From positions 42,592 through 106,591 of the forward strand of contig NZ_NWUW01000016.1 of assembly GCF_002746455.1 (NCBI RefSeq): 64,000 nt of DNA. Reading direction: 5' to 3'. This document shows positions 34,929 through 43,685 of the stretch, in pieces (position 1 is the first letter of the stretch; every line of letters begins with the position of its first letter). Below the pieces are notes generated by a model. That model ran no database searches. It had not been told where the DNA came from and was given only the letters and a program-made list of their open reading frames with translations. This DNA is from Bacillus fungorum (GTDB taxonomy: Bacteria; Bacillota; Bacilli; Bacillales; Bacillaceae_G). The position numbers were made by a program, and so were the translations under genes.

Positions 34929-34981
34929 AAACGTGAAATAACCAGCTCTTTAAAATTCAAAAAGCTGGTTATTTCACGTTT
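34929..34981. terminator. 19-bp perfect inverted repeat closing the island
   Basis: AAACGTGAAATAACCAGCT (34929-34947) and its exact complement (34963-34981), 15-nt loop, 35 nt after the exporter stop. There is no long U tract (TAAAAATAAA follows). Probably the operon terminator or 3' stabiliser. Confidence 0.65.
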
Positions 34982-35142
34982 AAAAATAAAGCATTTCTTC
35001 TTCAGAAATATTCTGATAGTTACTACTTTGAACTTTATTGGTTAATTTAATTTTCACATGTACATTGCTGTCCATAGTTCATTAATAACTCCAATTTTAA
35101 AATTAACTTTACACATAATAAAACTTTCACTATTAATCTTCC

Positions 35143-35523
35143 CTACCTTTCAAGTAGTTCAATTGTTTCCGTAACCTTTATACTATCTTTTACAGATTGA
35201 ACAATTGTGCAATTTTTCACTGCAAGTTGCAACGCCTTGTCTAGCTGCTCTTCTGTAATGTTTTCCGCTTTAATTTTATAATGTAAATGAACACTTTCAA
35301 CTGGTTTTGATAAAGCTTCACTTCTACCAATTTCAGTTTCAATTGTAAACGTATCGTATAGAATACGTTTCTTTTCTAAAATCGTTCGAAAGACAATTGC
35401 ACTACATCCCGCGATAGAGGAAACGAGTAATTGTAACGGTGAATATCCGTTTTCTTTTCCAATCGCTAATTGACCATACGATAAATTTGCCTCTATATCA
35501 TCGTGTTTGATTGTTAGTTTCAT
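35143..35523 (-). CDS. OsmC/Ohr-family protein
   Basis: Cytoplasmic thiol peroxidase-like protein of 126 residues. The two family Cys are visible: IAGCSAIVFRTILEKKR and AVKNCTIVQSV. It overlaps the upstream permease gene by 26 nt and its ribosome binding site lies within that gene, so translation is coupled. Family role: detoxifying organic hydroperoxides, although many short OsmC proteins have unknown substrates. Confidence 0.87.
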   Translation of the reverse strand: MKLTIKHDDIEANLSYGQLAIGKENGYSPLQLLVSSIAGCSAIVFRTILEKKRILYDTFTIETEIGRSEALSKPVESVHLHYKIKAENITEEQLDKALQLAVKNCTIVQSVKDSIKVTETIELLER

Positions 35524-36925
35524 TTGTTGTCTCCATCTCCACTTTCATCGGTTTCTTCCGTCTCTTACTCATATAATAATATATGTAGCAGAAAATGATA
35601 AATGGAATACCACAATATAACGCCATTCTTTGTTCTGGAATAAACGCTAAACTAATAACAACGATACTGTTTGTAATTAAAGCTAAAATAGGAACAATTG
35701 GATATAACGGTGTTCTATATTTTAAGTCCTCTAACTTTCCTCCGCCTTTTATATACTGACTTCTAAAGCGCAGTTGCGATAAAGCAATAATGATCCAACT
35801 TGATACAGCTGATAAACCAGCTATCGATAATAAGTACATGTATACTGTATCTTCTGCAAGGAAGCTTGTGAATAAAGAAAGACCAGCTACAGCAATCGTT
35901 ACAACTAGTGCTGTAATTGGAATACCACGCTTATTTACTTTCTGGAAAGATTTTGGTGCCATTCCTTCATTTGCAAGTGACCATAGTATACGAGTTGCCG
36001 CATATAATCCTGAATTCGCTACAGATAGTAACGCTGTAATAATAACGAAGTTCATAATATCTGCTGCATACGGAATACCGATTTTATCAAATACGACTAC
36101 AAATGGACTTTCAATTACCCCTGCTTCTTTCCAAGAAATTAATCCTACTAAAATTGTCATTGTTAAAATGAAGAATAACATAATGCGCCATACTGTATTA
36201 CGGATTGCACGTGGAATTGTTTTTTCTGGATTTTCACTTTCTCCCGCTGCAATCCCGATTAACTCTGTTCCTTGGAACGAGAAGTTAACTGTAATCATTG
36301 TAAGTAATACAGCTGCTAGTCCATTCGGGAAAAGTCCACCTTCACTTACAAAGTTAGAGAAAAGAGGTGCTGCTTCTTTTCCGTCATATGATATAAACCC
36401 TAATAATGCACTACCACCAAGAACAACAAATGCAAGAATGGTAACTACTTTAATACTAGAGAACCAAAATTCTAATTCAGCATAACTTTTCGCCGAAATC
36501 GCGTTTGAAGCATATAAAATAACGCCGAATACAAGGCACCATACCCAAACATCAACATTCGGAAACCATCTTTTCATCATTAAACCAATTGACGTTAATT
36601 CTAAACCTACCGTTACTGCCCAACCCAGCCAATATAGCCAGCCGATCATAAAGCCCGTTCCTGGTCCAATAAACTTCGTTGCATACTTTTGGAAAGATCC
36701 TGAAACTGGCATTGCTACCGTTAACTCTCCAAGACAAAGCATTGTTAAATACATAATAAATCCGCCCACTAAATATGAAAGGATGGCTCCCCCTGGCCCA
36801 GCCTGATTAATGGTGTAACCTGAACCTAAGAAAAAACCAGTCCCGATTACACCACCTAGTGCGATCATAAATAAATGTCTACTCTTCATCGTACGATGTA
36901 ATTTCTCATTCGTTGGTTGCTGCAT
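35498..36925 (-). CDS. APC amino-acid permease, RocE/RocC-like
   Basis: 475 residues with twelve TM segments. The N-terminal block HRTMKSRHLFMIALGGVIG, FFLGSGYTINQAGPGGAILSYLVGG, FQGTELIGIAAGESENPEKTIPRAI and PYAADIMNFVIITALLSVANSGLYAATRIL closely resemble B. subtilis RocE, an arginine/ornithine permease. The precise substrate is not certain, since the group also holds other amino-acid permeases. Ribosome binding site GGGGGAGGA precedes the ATG. The C-terminal tail METTNETNNQTR overlaps the OsmC gene. Confidence 0.88.
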   Translation of the reverse strand: MQQPTNEKLHRTMKSRHLFMIALGGVIGTGFFLGSGYTINQAGPGGAILSYLVGGFIMYLTMLCLGELTVAMPVSGSFQKYATKFIGPGTGFMIGWLYWLGWAVTVGLELTSIGLMMKRWFPNVDVWVWCLVFGVILYASNAISAKSYAELEFWFSSIKVVTILAFVVLGGSALLGFISYDGKEAAPLFSNFVSEGGLFPNGLAAVLLTMITVNFSFQGTELIGIAAGESENPEKTIPRAIRNTVWRIMLFFILTMTILVGLISWKEAGVIESPFVVVFDKIGIPYAADIMNFVIITALLSVANSGLYAATRILWSLANEGMAPKSFQKVNKRGIPITALVVTIAVAGLSLFTSFLAEDTVYMYLLSIAGLSAVSSWIIIALSQLRFRSQYIKGGGKLEDLKYRTPLYPIVPILALITNSIVVISLAFIPEQRMALYCGIPFIIFCYIYYYMSKRRKKPMKVEMETTNETNNQTR

Positions 36926-37102
36926 CTAAATCCTCCCCCTACCAATACCCCTATATCTTGTTAAAATTTTCTGATAATAAAAATATACACGAAAGCGATT
37001 ACAATTTCTATATAAAATTAAAACTTTTCTGATAAAATAATATAAAAAATCGAATTATCGCGAGATTTAGATTCTAATTAGAGGAAAATAAGGATAAACA
37101 AG

Positions 37103-37131
37103 GAAAAACCCTTACATATATTGTAAGAGTT
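37103..37131 (-). terminator. Terminator of the glnQHMP operon
   Basis: Minus-strand CTTACAatataTGTAAG extended by flanking pairs and followed by GGGUUUUU, overlapping the end of glnP. Confidence 0.6.
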
Positions 37132-37774
37132 AATGGAGTTCTAATCTTCTCGATAAAATTGATAAACTATAATTTACGATAAAGTACATACAAGCTACTA
37201 CTATAAACGTTGGAATCATATAATTTACATTTTGCCCGCTAATAATTTGAGCATTATGCATAAGCTCTGGTAATGATATAACAACTGCTAATGATGTATC
37301 TTTCAGCAATGAAATAAACTGACTGACAAGCGGCGGGACCATTCTTCTTAATGCTTGTGGCAAAATAATATGCCAAAGTGCTTGAACATACGTTAATCCT
37401 GAAGATCTTGCGGCCTCAATCTGTCCTTTTTCAATAGATAATAGGCCACTTCGAACAATTTCAGATATCATTGCTGCTTCAAATATTGTTAAAGCAACAA
37501 TTGTAGCTGTTATAATTTCTAATTTCAAGCCTGCTTCTGGAAGTGCAAAATACGTGAAAAATATAATTAAAAGTAGTGGTAAGTTTCGAATCACTTCAAC
37601 GATAATTCCTAATATTTGTGAGACGACAGGGATTTTCATGTAGCGCAATATCCCTATTACACTACCAATAATAAAGCTAAGTACAATTGCTACGAGCGCT
37701 ACCTCTAATGTGATGAGTAATCCTTTTAATAAAAAGAGGATATGATCACCTGTTACAGCTCCCTTAAAATCCAT
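37130..37774 (-). CDS. glnP: Glutamine-type ABC transporter permease 2
   Basis: 214 residues, five TM segments, HisM-type permease (LLKGLLITLEVALVAIVLSF, VEVIRNLPLLLIIFF, EAARSSGLTYVQALWHIILPQALRRMVPPLVSQF). The start lies directly after the glnM stop with GGAGGCGG upstream. Gene order glnQ-glnH-glnM-glnP equals the B. subtilis glutamine operon; specificity for glutamine versus other polar amino acids is inferred from that. Confidence 0.85.
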   Translation of the reverse strand: MDFKGAVTGDHILFLLKGLLITLEVALVAIVLSFIIGSVIGILRYMKIPVVSQILGIIVEVIRNLPLLLIIFFTYFALPEAGLKLEIITATIVALTIFEAAMISEIVRSGLLSIEKGQIEAARSSGLTYVQALWHIILPQALRRMVPPLVSQFISLLKDTSLAVVISLPELMHNAQIISGQNVNYMIPTFIVVACMYFIVNYSLSILSRRLELH

Positions 37775-38431
37775 TTACACCGCCTCCTTTGCCAAGCGTT
37801 TTTCTAAATAACGCACTAGCATACTGAGCGGAATTGTTAATATTAAATAAAACATCCCGACAAATATATAAACATCGAACGTAACAAACGTCTTCGTTGA
37901 AATTAAATCTCCTTGATACATTAAATCCGTACCAGCGATAATTCCGAGTATGGAAGAGTTTTTTACTAAATTGAGAAATTGATTTCCTAAAGGAGGGATT
38001 ACGATTTTCATTGCTTGAGGTAAAACAACATAGTACATTGCTTGCGTATAAGTCAGTCCTGAGGAACGTGCTGCTTCCATTTGGCCTTTCGCGACTGATA
38101 AAATACCAGCGCGAATGACCTCGGCAATAAACGCTGCAGTATATACCGTAAGCGTAACTGTTCCTGCTACAAAACCATTTAACGTAATTCCTATTACAGG
38201 TAAAGCGAAATAAAATATGAATGCAATTAATACAAGTGGAATATTTCTTACAAATTCTACAATAGCAGCTCCCAACCAATTTAAAATACGAATAGGTGCA
38301 ATACGCATTACCGCCAAAATTACTCCTAAAATAAAGCTTCCTATTAATGCAATTACACTAGACATCACTGTATATTTAAAGCCCTCTAAATACATATCAA
38401 TGTTATTCGTTAATATAGAAAAATCAGGCAC
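37775..38431 (-). CDS. glnM: Glutamine-type ABC transporter permease 1
   Basis: 218 residues, HisM-type permease with YLEGFKYTVMSSVIALIGSF, VEFVRNIPLVLIAFIFYFALP and the EAA loop EAARSSGLTYTQAMYYVVLPQAMKIVIPPLGNQF. It pairs with glnP. A perfect hairpin separates it from glnH, 100 nt upstream. Confidence 0.86.
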   Translation of the reverse strand: MPDFSILTNNIDMYLEGFKYTVMSSVIALIGSFILGVILAVMRIAPIRILNWLGAAIVEFVRNIPLVLIAFIFYFALPVIGITLNGFVAGTVTLTVYTAAFIAEVIRAGILSVAKGQMEAARSSGLTYTQAMYYVVLPQAMKIVIPPLGNQFLNLVKNSSILGIIAGTDLMYQGDLISTKTFVTFDVYIFVGMFYLILTIPLSMLVRYLEKRLAKEAV

Positions 38432-38456
38432 ATATTCTCCCCTCTTTCTTTACAAG

Positions 38457-38483
38457 AAGAGGATGAGTATCCCTCATCCTCTT
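38457..38483 (-). terminator. Hairpin between glnH and glnM
   Basis: Perfect 11-bp stem (38457-38467 / 38473-38483) with no long U tract. Such hairpins commonly protect the binding-protein message and give more receptor than permease. Confidence 0.6.
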
Positions 38484-38531
38484 ACTATTTATCAATGGGA
38501 ATAAGGCTCTACTAATTAAAAGATCAATTTA

Positions 38532-39359
38532 CTATTCTTGCTTTTGTCCAATCCATTTCTCATACAGTTTGTCGTACTCCCCGTTCGCCTTCATATCTTT
38601 TAGCAAACTATTAATCTCTTTCGTTAAATCATCTGCACCTTTTTGAACTGCAATTCCGTACGGTTCATCCGTAAAAATTTTCCCTACAACTTCATAATTT
38701 GAATCTTGTTTTGCCATGCCGTAAAGAATTGCATTATCTGTCGTTAAAACATCACCTTTTCCTGCTTTTAACGCCGTAAATGCCTCACTGTAATTTTCAA
38801 ATTCTAAAACAGTCGCTTCCGGTGATTTTTGGCGAATGTTATTTGTAGATGTTGAACCTTTTACTGCTAACACTTTCACGCCCTTTTTCACATCATCAAT
38901 ACTTTTAATATCGCTCCCTTTTTTCACGAGTAACGATTGCCCTGCTTTAAAATATACATCTGAAAAATCGACCTCTTTTTTACGTTCTTCCGTAATTGTC
39001 ATTGTTGCGATAATTGCATCAATGTCACCGTTTTTCAGTAGTGGAATACGCGTTTTAGACGTTACTTCTTTTAATTCTAATTTCTTTTCATCTCCGAGAA
39101 TTTTTTTCGCAAGCGCCTTTGCAACATCAACATCAAATCCTTCTACCTGCCCTGTTGAAGGATTTTTCAATCCGAATAAGTTCGTATCATTCTTCACCCC
39201 AACTACTAGTTTCCCGCGCTTCTTAATTTGCTCAACGGCCCCGCCTTGCTTCGTATTCGTTTCTTTCGCCTCATCTTTTTTACTTCCGCACCCAGCAACG
39301 ACAAGTACGAATAAACATGAAAATACAATTAAGGTGAACAACTTTTTCATTTTAAGCAT
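38532..39359 (-). CDS. glnH: Glutamine-type amino-acid-binding lipoprotein
   Basis: 275 residues; lipoprotein signal (LFTLIVFSCLFVLVVAGC), then SBP_bac_3 fold: KLVVGVKNDTNLFGLKNPSTGQVEGFDVDVAKALAKK, TSKTRIPLLKNGDIDAIIATMTITEERKKEVDFSDVYF, GDVLTTDNAILYGMA. AAAGGAGGA precedes the ATG. Receptor of the GlnQHMP importer. Confidence 0.88.
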   Translation of the reverse strand: MLKMKKLFTLIVFSCLFVLVVAGCGSKKDEAKETNTKQGGAVEQIKKRGKLVVGVKNDTNLFGLKNPSTGQVEGFDVDVAKALAKKILGDEKKLELKEVTSKTRIPLLKNGDIDAIIATMTITEERKKEVDFSDVYFKAGQSLLVKKGSDIKSIDDVKKGVKVLAVKGSTSTNNIRQKSPEATVLEFENYSEAFTALKAGKGDVLTTDNAILYGMAKQDSNYEVVGKIFTDEPYGIAVQKGADDLTKEINSLLKDMKANGEYDKLYEKWIGQKQE

Positions 39360-39371
39360 AAAATTCCTCCT

Positions 39372-40103
39372 TTAATGATTTAACACTCGACTTAAAAATA
39401 AACGTGCTCTTTCTTGTTCAGGACTCGCAAAAAATTGCGCCGGTGTTGTATCCTCAATGATTTCGCCATCATCCATAAATAAAATTCGATCGGCTACTTC
39501 TCGCGCAAATCCCATTTCATGCGTAACAACGACCATCGTCATCCCTTCCTTAGCTAGCGTTTTCATAACATCAAGTACCTCTCCAATCATCTCTGGATCA
39601 AGAGCAGACGTAGGCTCATCGAATAGCATAATTTCTGGCTGCATCGCAAGTCCTCTAGCAATTGCCACCCGTTGCTGTTGTCCTCCGGATAATTGATGTG
39701 GATATACGTTAGCCTTCTCTGGAATTCCTACTTTCTCTAAATAAACCATCGCTGTTTTCTCTGCTTCCTCTTTTGAAATTTTATTTACTTTAATCGGTGC
39801 TAGTGTAATATTTTGAAGAACCGTTTTATGTGGATATAAATAAAAATGTTGAAAGACCATTCCAATATTTCGGCGTAATTCATTCATATCTGTTTTTGCA
39901 TTGTGTACCTCCGTATTTTGTACAATTAACTCTCCATCTGTAATTGACTCTAGCTGGTTTATACATCGAAGTAATGTACTTTTCCCTGATCCTGAAGGCC
40001 CAACAACTACTACCACTTCACCTTTTTTCACTTGCACATTAATATCTTTTAAAACTTGAAAGTTGCCATAATATTTATTTACGTTACGAAACTCTATCAA
40101 CAT
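39372..40103 (-). CDS. glnQ: Polar amino-acid ABC transporter ATPase
   Basis: 243 residues; Walker [11 protein letters not shown]-loop [12 protein letters not shown], signature [20 protein letters not shown], Walker [16 protein letters not shown]-loop [16 protein letters not shown] longer frame from 40181 exists, but ATG at 40103 lies just after a GGGGGAG ribosome binding site and gives the family length, so it is used. First gene of the operon. Confidence 0.9.
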   Translation of the reverse strand: MLIEFRNVNKYYGNFQVLKDINVQVKKGEVVVVVGPSGSGKSTLLRCINQLESITDGELIVQNTEVHNAKTDMNELRRNIGMVFQHFYLYPHKTVLQNITLAPIKVNKISKEEAEKTAMVYLEKVGIPEKANVYPHQLSGGQQQRVAIARGLAMQPEIMLFDEPTSALDPEMIGEVLDVMKTLAKEGMTMVVVTHEMGFAREVADRILFMDDGEIIEDTTPAQFFASPEQERARLFLSRVLNH

Positions 40104-40191
40104 ACTCCCCCCTTCCCCTAACAAAGCATGTACATTCTTTTTATATTCAAAAACAGTCCCAAAAATAACTTCTCCCTTCATTTTTGCCCAT

Positions 40192-40217
40192 AAAAAAGCA
40201 AAGGGATTTCCCTTTGC
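40192..40217 (-). terminator. Terminator of the alanine/glycine symporter gene
   Basis: Minus-strand GCAAAGGG-aaat-CCCTTTGC followed by six U; 19 nt after the stop. Confidence 0.9.
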
Positions 40218-40235
40218 TCCTTCATTTCTATTCTG

Positions 40236-41696
40236 TTAAGATACTTCTTCTTTCTTATCTTTCCCGTATTCATGCTCCCAAAAATCAGCATTTTTAATTC
40301 CTAATGGTCCTGGATCGAATACTGGATCTTTTCCTTCTTTTTTCTGCTTTTCATAATCCTTTAATGCAACTAATGCAGGTTTTTGTAATAGTAAAATCGC
40401 AATGATATTTACCCATGCCATAATTCCTACACCGATATCACCTAAAGCCCAAGCCGTTTCTGCTGTTTTTATACAGCCGTAGAATACAGCACCTAAAAAG
40501 ACAAATTTTAGTACCATAGACAACCAAGGGCGGTCTTTCTCACGATTTAAGTACGCGATATTCGTTTCTGCAATGTAGTAATATGCCATAATTGTTGTAA
40601 ATGCAAAGAATAGTAATGAGATTGCAACGAAACCGTTTCCAAATCCAGGGAAAACAGATTCTACTGCTGCCTGTGTATATCCCGGTCCTGGTTGAGCACC
40701 ATTTAATTTATTTACGATAAAGTTTTTTCCGCTTGCATCAAATACGTTATACATGCCTGTAATAATCATCATAAATGCTGTTGCTGAACAAACAAATAAT
40801 GTATCAATGTAAACGGAAAATGCTTGCACTAAACCTTGCTTAGCTGGATGCGATACTTCAGCAGCTGCCGCTGCATGTGGTCCAGTTCCTTGCCCTGCTT
40901 CATTGGAATAAATACCACGTTTTACTCCCCAAGAAATTGCTAAACCGATAATACCACCGAAAGCCGCCTCTAATGCAAAAGCACTTCTTATAATTAACAT
41001 AAATGCTTCTGGCAATTTTTCAATATTCATAGCAACAATAACGCAAGCTACTAAAATATAACCAACTGCCATAAACGGTACGACAACTTGTGCAACGTTA
41101 ACGATTCGCTTTACTCCACCGAAGATGATAAAAGCTAATACAACAACTAATAAAGCCCCTGATAATGTAGTGTTAATTCCAAAAGCTGTCTCTAAACTTA
41201 CAGCAATACTATTTGCTTGCACACCTGGTAGTAAAAGCCCCGTTGCAAGAATTGTCGCTGCAACGAATACTAATGCATACCATTTCACACCTAAGCCTTT
41301 TTCAATGTAATAAGCAGGTCCACCGCGAAACTGTCCTTGATGTTTTGTCTTATATATTTGTGCGAGTGTAGATTCTACATAAGCTGATCCTGCTCCTAAA
41401 AAGGCCACTGCCCACATCCAAAATACAGCTCCTGGTCCACCGAAGGCAACCGCTGTTGCTACCCCAGCGATATTCCCTGTCCCAACGCGCCCTGATAATG
41501 AAAGTGCTAACGCTTGGAATGAAGAAACACCAGCCTCTGATTTTTCTCCTTTAAATGTTAGCTTCACCATTTCTCCTACATGCCTTACTTGTAAAAACCT
41601 CGTTCGAATAGAAAAATATAAACCTGCTCCTAAACATAAATAAACAAGTGCTGGACTCCAAACAATATTATTTAACCAATTTACGAAAGCTTCCAA
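40236..41696 (-). CDS. Alanine/glycine:cation symporter (AGCS family)
   Basis: 486 residues with about 10-11 TM segments. AGCS signatures: QALALSLSGRVGTGNIAGVATAVAFGGPGAVFWMW, FRGGPAYYIEKGLG, GLAISWGVKRGIYSNEAGQGTGPHAAAAAEVSHPAKQGLVQAFSVYIDTLFVCSATAFMMI. Imports alanine or glycine with Na or H. The charged C-terminal tail ends EHEYGKDKKEEVS. Monocistronic. Confidence 0.92.
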   Translation of the reverse strand: MEAFVNWLNNIVWSPALVYLCLGAGLYFSIRTRFLQVRHVGEMVKLTFKGEKSEAGVSSFQALALSLSGRVGTGNIAGVATAVAFGGPGAVFWMWAVAFLGAGSAYVESTLAQIYKTKHQGQFRGGPAYYIEKGLGVKWYALVFVAATILATGLLLPGVQANSIAVSLETAFGINTTLSGALLVVVLAFIIFGGVKRIVNVAQVVVPFMAVGYILVACVIVAMNIEKLPEAFMLIIRSAFALEAAFGGIIGLAISWGVKRGIYSNEAGQGTGPHAAAAAEVSHPAKQGLVQAFSVYIDTLFVCSATAFMMIITGMYNVFDASGKNFIVNKLNGAQPGPGYTQAAVESVFPGFGNGFVAISLLFFAFTTIMAYYYIAETNIAYLNREKDRPWLSMVLKFVFLGAVFYGCIKTAETAWALGDIGVGIMAWVNIIAILLLQKPALVALKDYEKQKKEGKDPVFDPGPLGIKNADFWEHEYGKDKKEEVS

Positions 41697-41804
41697 TATT
41701 CCCCCTCCTTTTTATCAAGAATATTCAGAATATATAAAAATTATAAATGTATACCGAATCTATGACAATATTATTTTAATAAAACAAACATATTTTTGTA
41801 TAAA

Positions 41805-41841
41805 AAAACAAAGTATATATTTGTTTTATATACTTTGTTTT
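41805..41841 (-). terminator. Terminator of the phosphotransferase gene
   Basis: Perfect 15-bp stem (41805-41819 / 41827-41841) with an A run giving U residues on the minus strand. Confidence 0.85.
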
Positions 41842-41853
41842 GAACAAAATGTA

Positions 41854-42825
41854 TTATATATTCACAATCGCTTCTTTACTTATAATCCTTTCATATAATT
41901 CTTCAGATAATTTCTGGAAGTTATCTGGCATATCTTTCCCCTTAAACTTCTTTTGAAGTGTGCCGTATAAACCAACATCACGTAGACGTAAAAATAACGG
42001 TAACGATTCATACCAACTATCCACCAGCCTATGTTCACATTCGTATCCTTTTCTTAATGCTTGTAATTGTTTACGAGCGAATGTCGTCTTCTCCTCCGCT
42101 GTCCACGGTGTAAAAAGGACGGAGTAATAAAGAACCATTGCCAAATCATGAATGAAGTAATTATAAGCCGCATCATCAAAATCAAAGATTGTTAGCTCTT
42201 TACCATCATAATGAAAATTACCTGGATGAATATCACCGTGCATAAGGCCGAACGTTTCTCTTTCGACTGGAAGAGCCTTAATTTCATCCATTAATACCGC
42301 TGCAATCTTTTTCACTTTCTCATCTTCTAATTCATTAACAATCCCGCTCTCGTCTTCTTCCCACGTATCACGATAGTCTGTTTTAGGATAGTTCATTGTT
42401 AGGCGATGCAGTTGTCCAATCGCTTTTCCCCATGCTTCAAAATAAACATCTCCCCAATAAGGCGATTCTTCTCCTTTTACTTGCTCACCTTTTGCATATG
42501 TAAATAAGGAAGCGAAAAAGAAAGTTTCATCCTCTGCTCGGATTTCTTCTACAAGATTTTGAGACGTTGAATAAAGAGGCCCTGCTACCTTTGCCCCATT
42601 CTCCGCAACATATCGTAAAAAATCTAGTTCAGCTTCGACTTCTTTTTTAGAACGATGAGAAGAGTGAGTTAAACGTAATACGTAATCTTCACCACGATCA
42701 CCCTTCGCCTTAAAAATATAATTTTCAAAATCTCCAAGTGGATTTTCTTCCACTGTTACATGAAATGACTTTGCTGCCCCTACTAAAATCTCTCTTGTAA
42801 AAACACGTTCTACAGCTATTTCCAT
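41854..42825 (-). CDS. APH/choline-kinase-fold phosphotransferase
   Basis: 323 residues of the aminoglycoside-phosphotransferase/homoserine-kinase-II-like fold. Brenner motif HGDIHPGNFHYDGKEL and metal-binding FDFDDAAYN are both present; N-lobe YVLRLTHSSHRSKKEVEAEL supplies the ATP-binding Lys region. Substrate unknown; such genes in Bacillus act on sugars, amino alcohols or antibiotics, and sequence alone does not choose. The CPBP gene lies 23 nt upstream on the same strand. Confidence 0.82.
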   Translation of the reverse strand: MEIAVERVFTREILVGAAKSFHVTVEENPLGDFENYIFKAKGDRGEDYVLRLTHSSHRSKKEVEAELDFLRYVAENGAKVAGPLYSTSQNLVEEIRAEDETFFFASLFTYAKGEQVKGEESPYWGDVYFEAWGKAIGQLHRLTMNYPKTDYRDTWEEDESGIVNELEDEKVKKIAAVLMDEIKALPVERETFGLMHGDIHPGNFHYDGKELTIFDFDDAAYNYFIHDLAMVLYYSVLFTPWTAEEKTTFARKQLQALRKGYECEHRLVDSWYESLPLFLRLRDVGLYGTLQKKFKGKDMPDNFQKLSEELYERIISKEAIVNI

Positions 42826-42848
42826 ATATATCCCTCCTATATATCTTC

Positions 42849-43535
42849 TTAATTCGACATAAATGTTAAAAGTACTGCTAGAAAGTTGAATAATGCGTGG
42901 ACAATCATAGCCGATAAAATAGAATTTGTTTTCTCATATAACCAGGCAAATACTACACCACTCAAAAAATTCACCGGCAATGTGTTATATGTGGGAATAT
43001 GGACAACGGTAAATATTATGGAACTGATAAACATACCGCCCCATATACCATATCTATCACGAAAAAATGTATAAAAAACACCTCGATATAAAATCTCTTC
43101 ATAGATCGGTGATATAATTGCCGCTCCAATTACCGCGATACAGAATGAATATATTGATTTATCATTTTGGACCGTCTCCGTTTTACTATTTTCAAAAGAA
43201 ATGCCCACTTTCTCCATTATCATTAATATAGCAACACTAACTACAATTAAGAAAATAACCGCTACAAATGTCCATAATAAATCCTTCCATGAAAGTTTCC
43301 TAACTCCAATATCTTTCCACGATAGGTTATATCTTTTTATACAAAAAAGATATACTACAGTAGTAAATATCACTGCCATTATAAGTCCCATTAATACCCC
43401 AGCATATAATGATTTACCTATTATTTTTAAAGCATAATCATAAAAAAGAGCTTCAATTGTTACTGGAACAATAATGAATACAAACACAAATAAATATAAA
43501 ATTTCTTTCCATCCCCACATACTTTTCAAAATCAT
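42849..43535 (-). CDS. CPBP-family intramembrane metalloprotease
   Basis: About 228 residues with seven or eight hydrophobic segments. Abi/CPBP motifs: PIYEEILYRGVFYTFFRDRYGIWGGMFISSIIFTVVHIP (EExxxR, then FxxxH) and NSILSAMIVHALFNFLAVL (HxxxN/D). Relatives cleave prenylated or transmembrane proteins, or act in bacteriocin self-immunity. ATG 43535 is chosen because the upstream ATG touches AGAGGG. No bacteriocin gene is adjacent. Confidence 0.82.
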   Translation of the reverse strand: MILKSMWGWKEILYLFVFVFIIVPVTIEALFYDYALKIIGKSLYAGVLMGLIMAVIFTTVVYLFCIKRYNLSWKDIGVRKLSWKDLLWTFVAVIFLIVVSVAILMIMEKVGISFENSKTETVQNDKSIYSFCIAVIGAAIISPIYEEILYRGVFYTFFRDRYGIWGGMFISSIIFTVVHIPTYNTLPVNFLSGVVFAWLYEKTNSILSAMIVHALFNFLAVLLTFMSN

Positions 43536-43685
43536 ATACACCATCCCTCTACTCCGTGTTTCCTTAAGTATAAAAGATGACGCAACGTAACTTTCAATCC
43601 TCTTCTTTTAAATAATCCAAGCATAAATTTCTCACAAAAAACAAAAATTAACAGAAGTGACTTTATTCTAAAAGAGGTGGAAATT

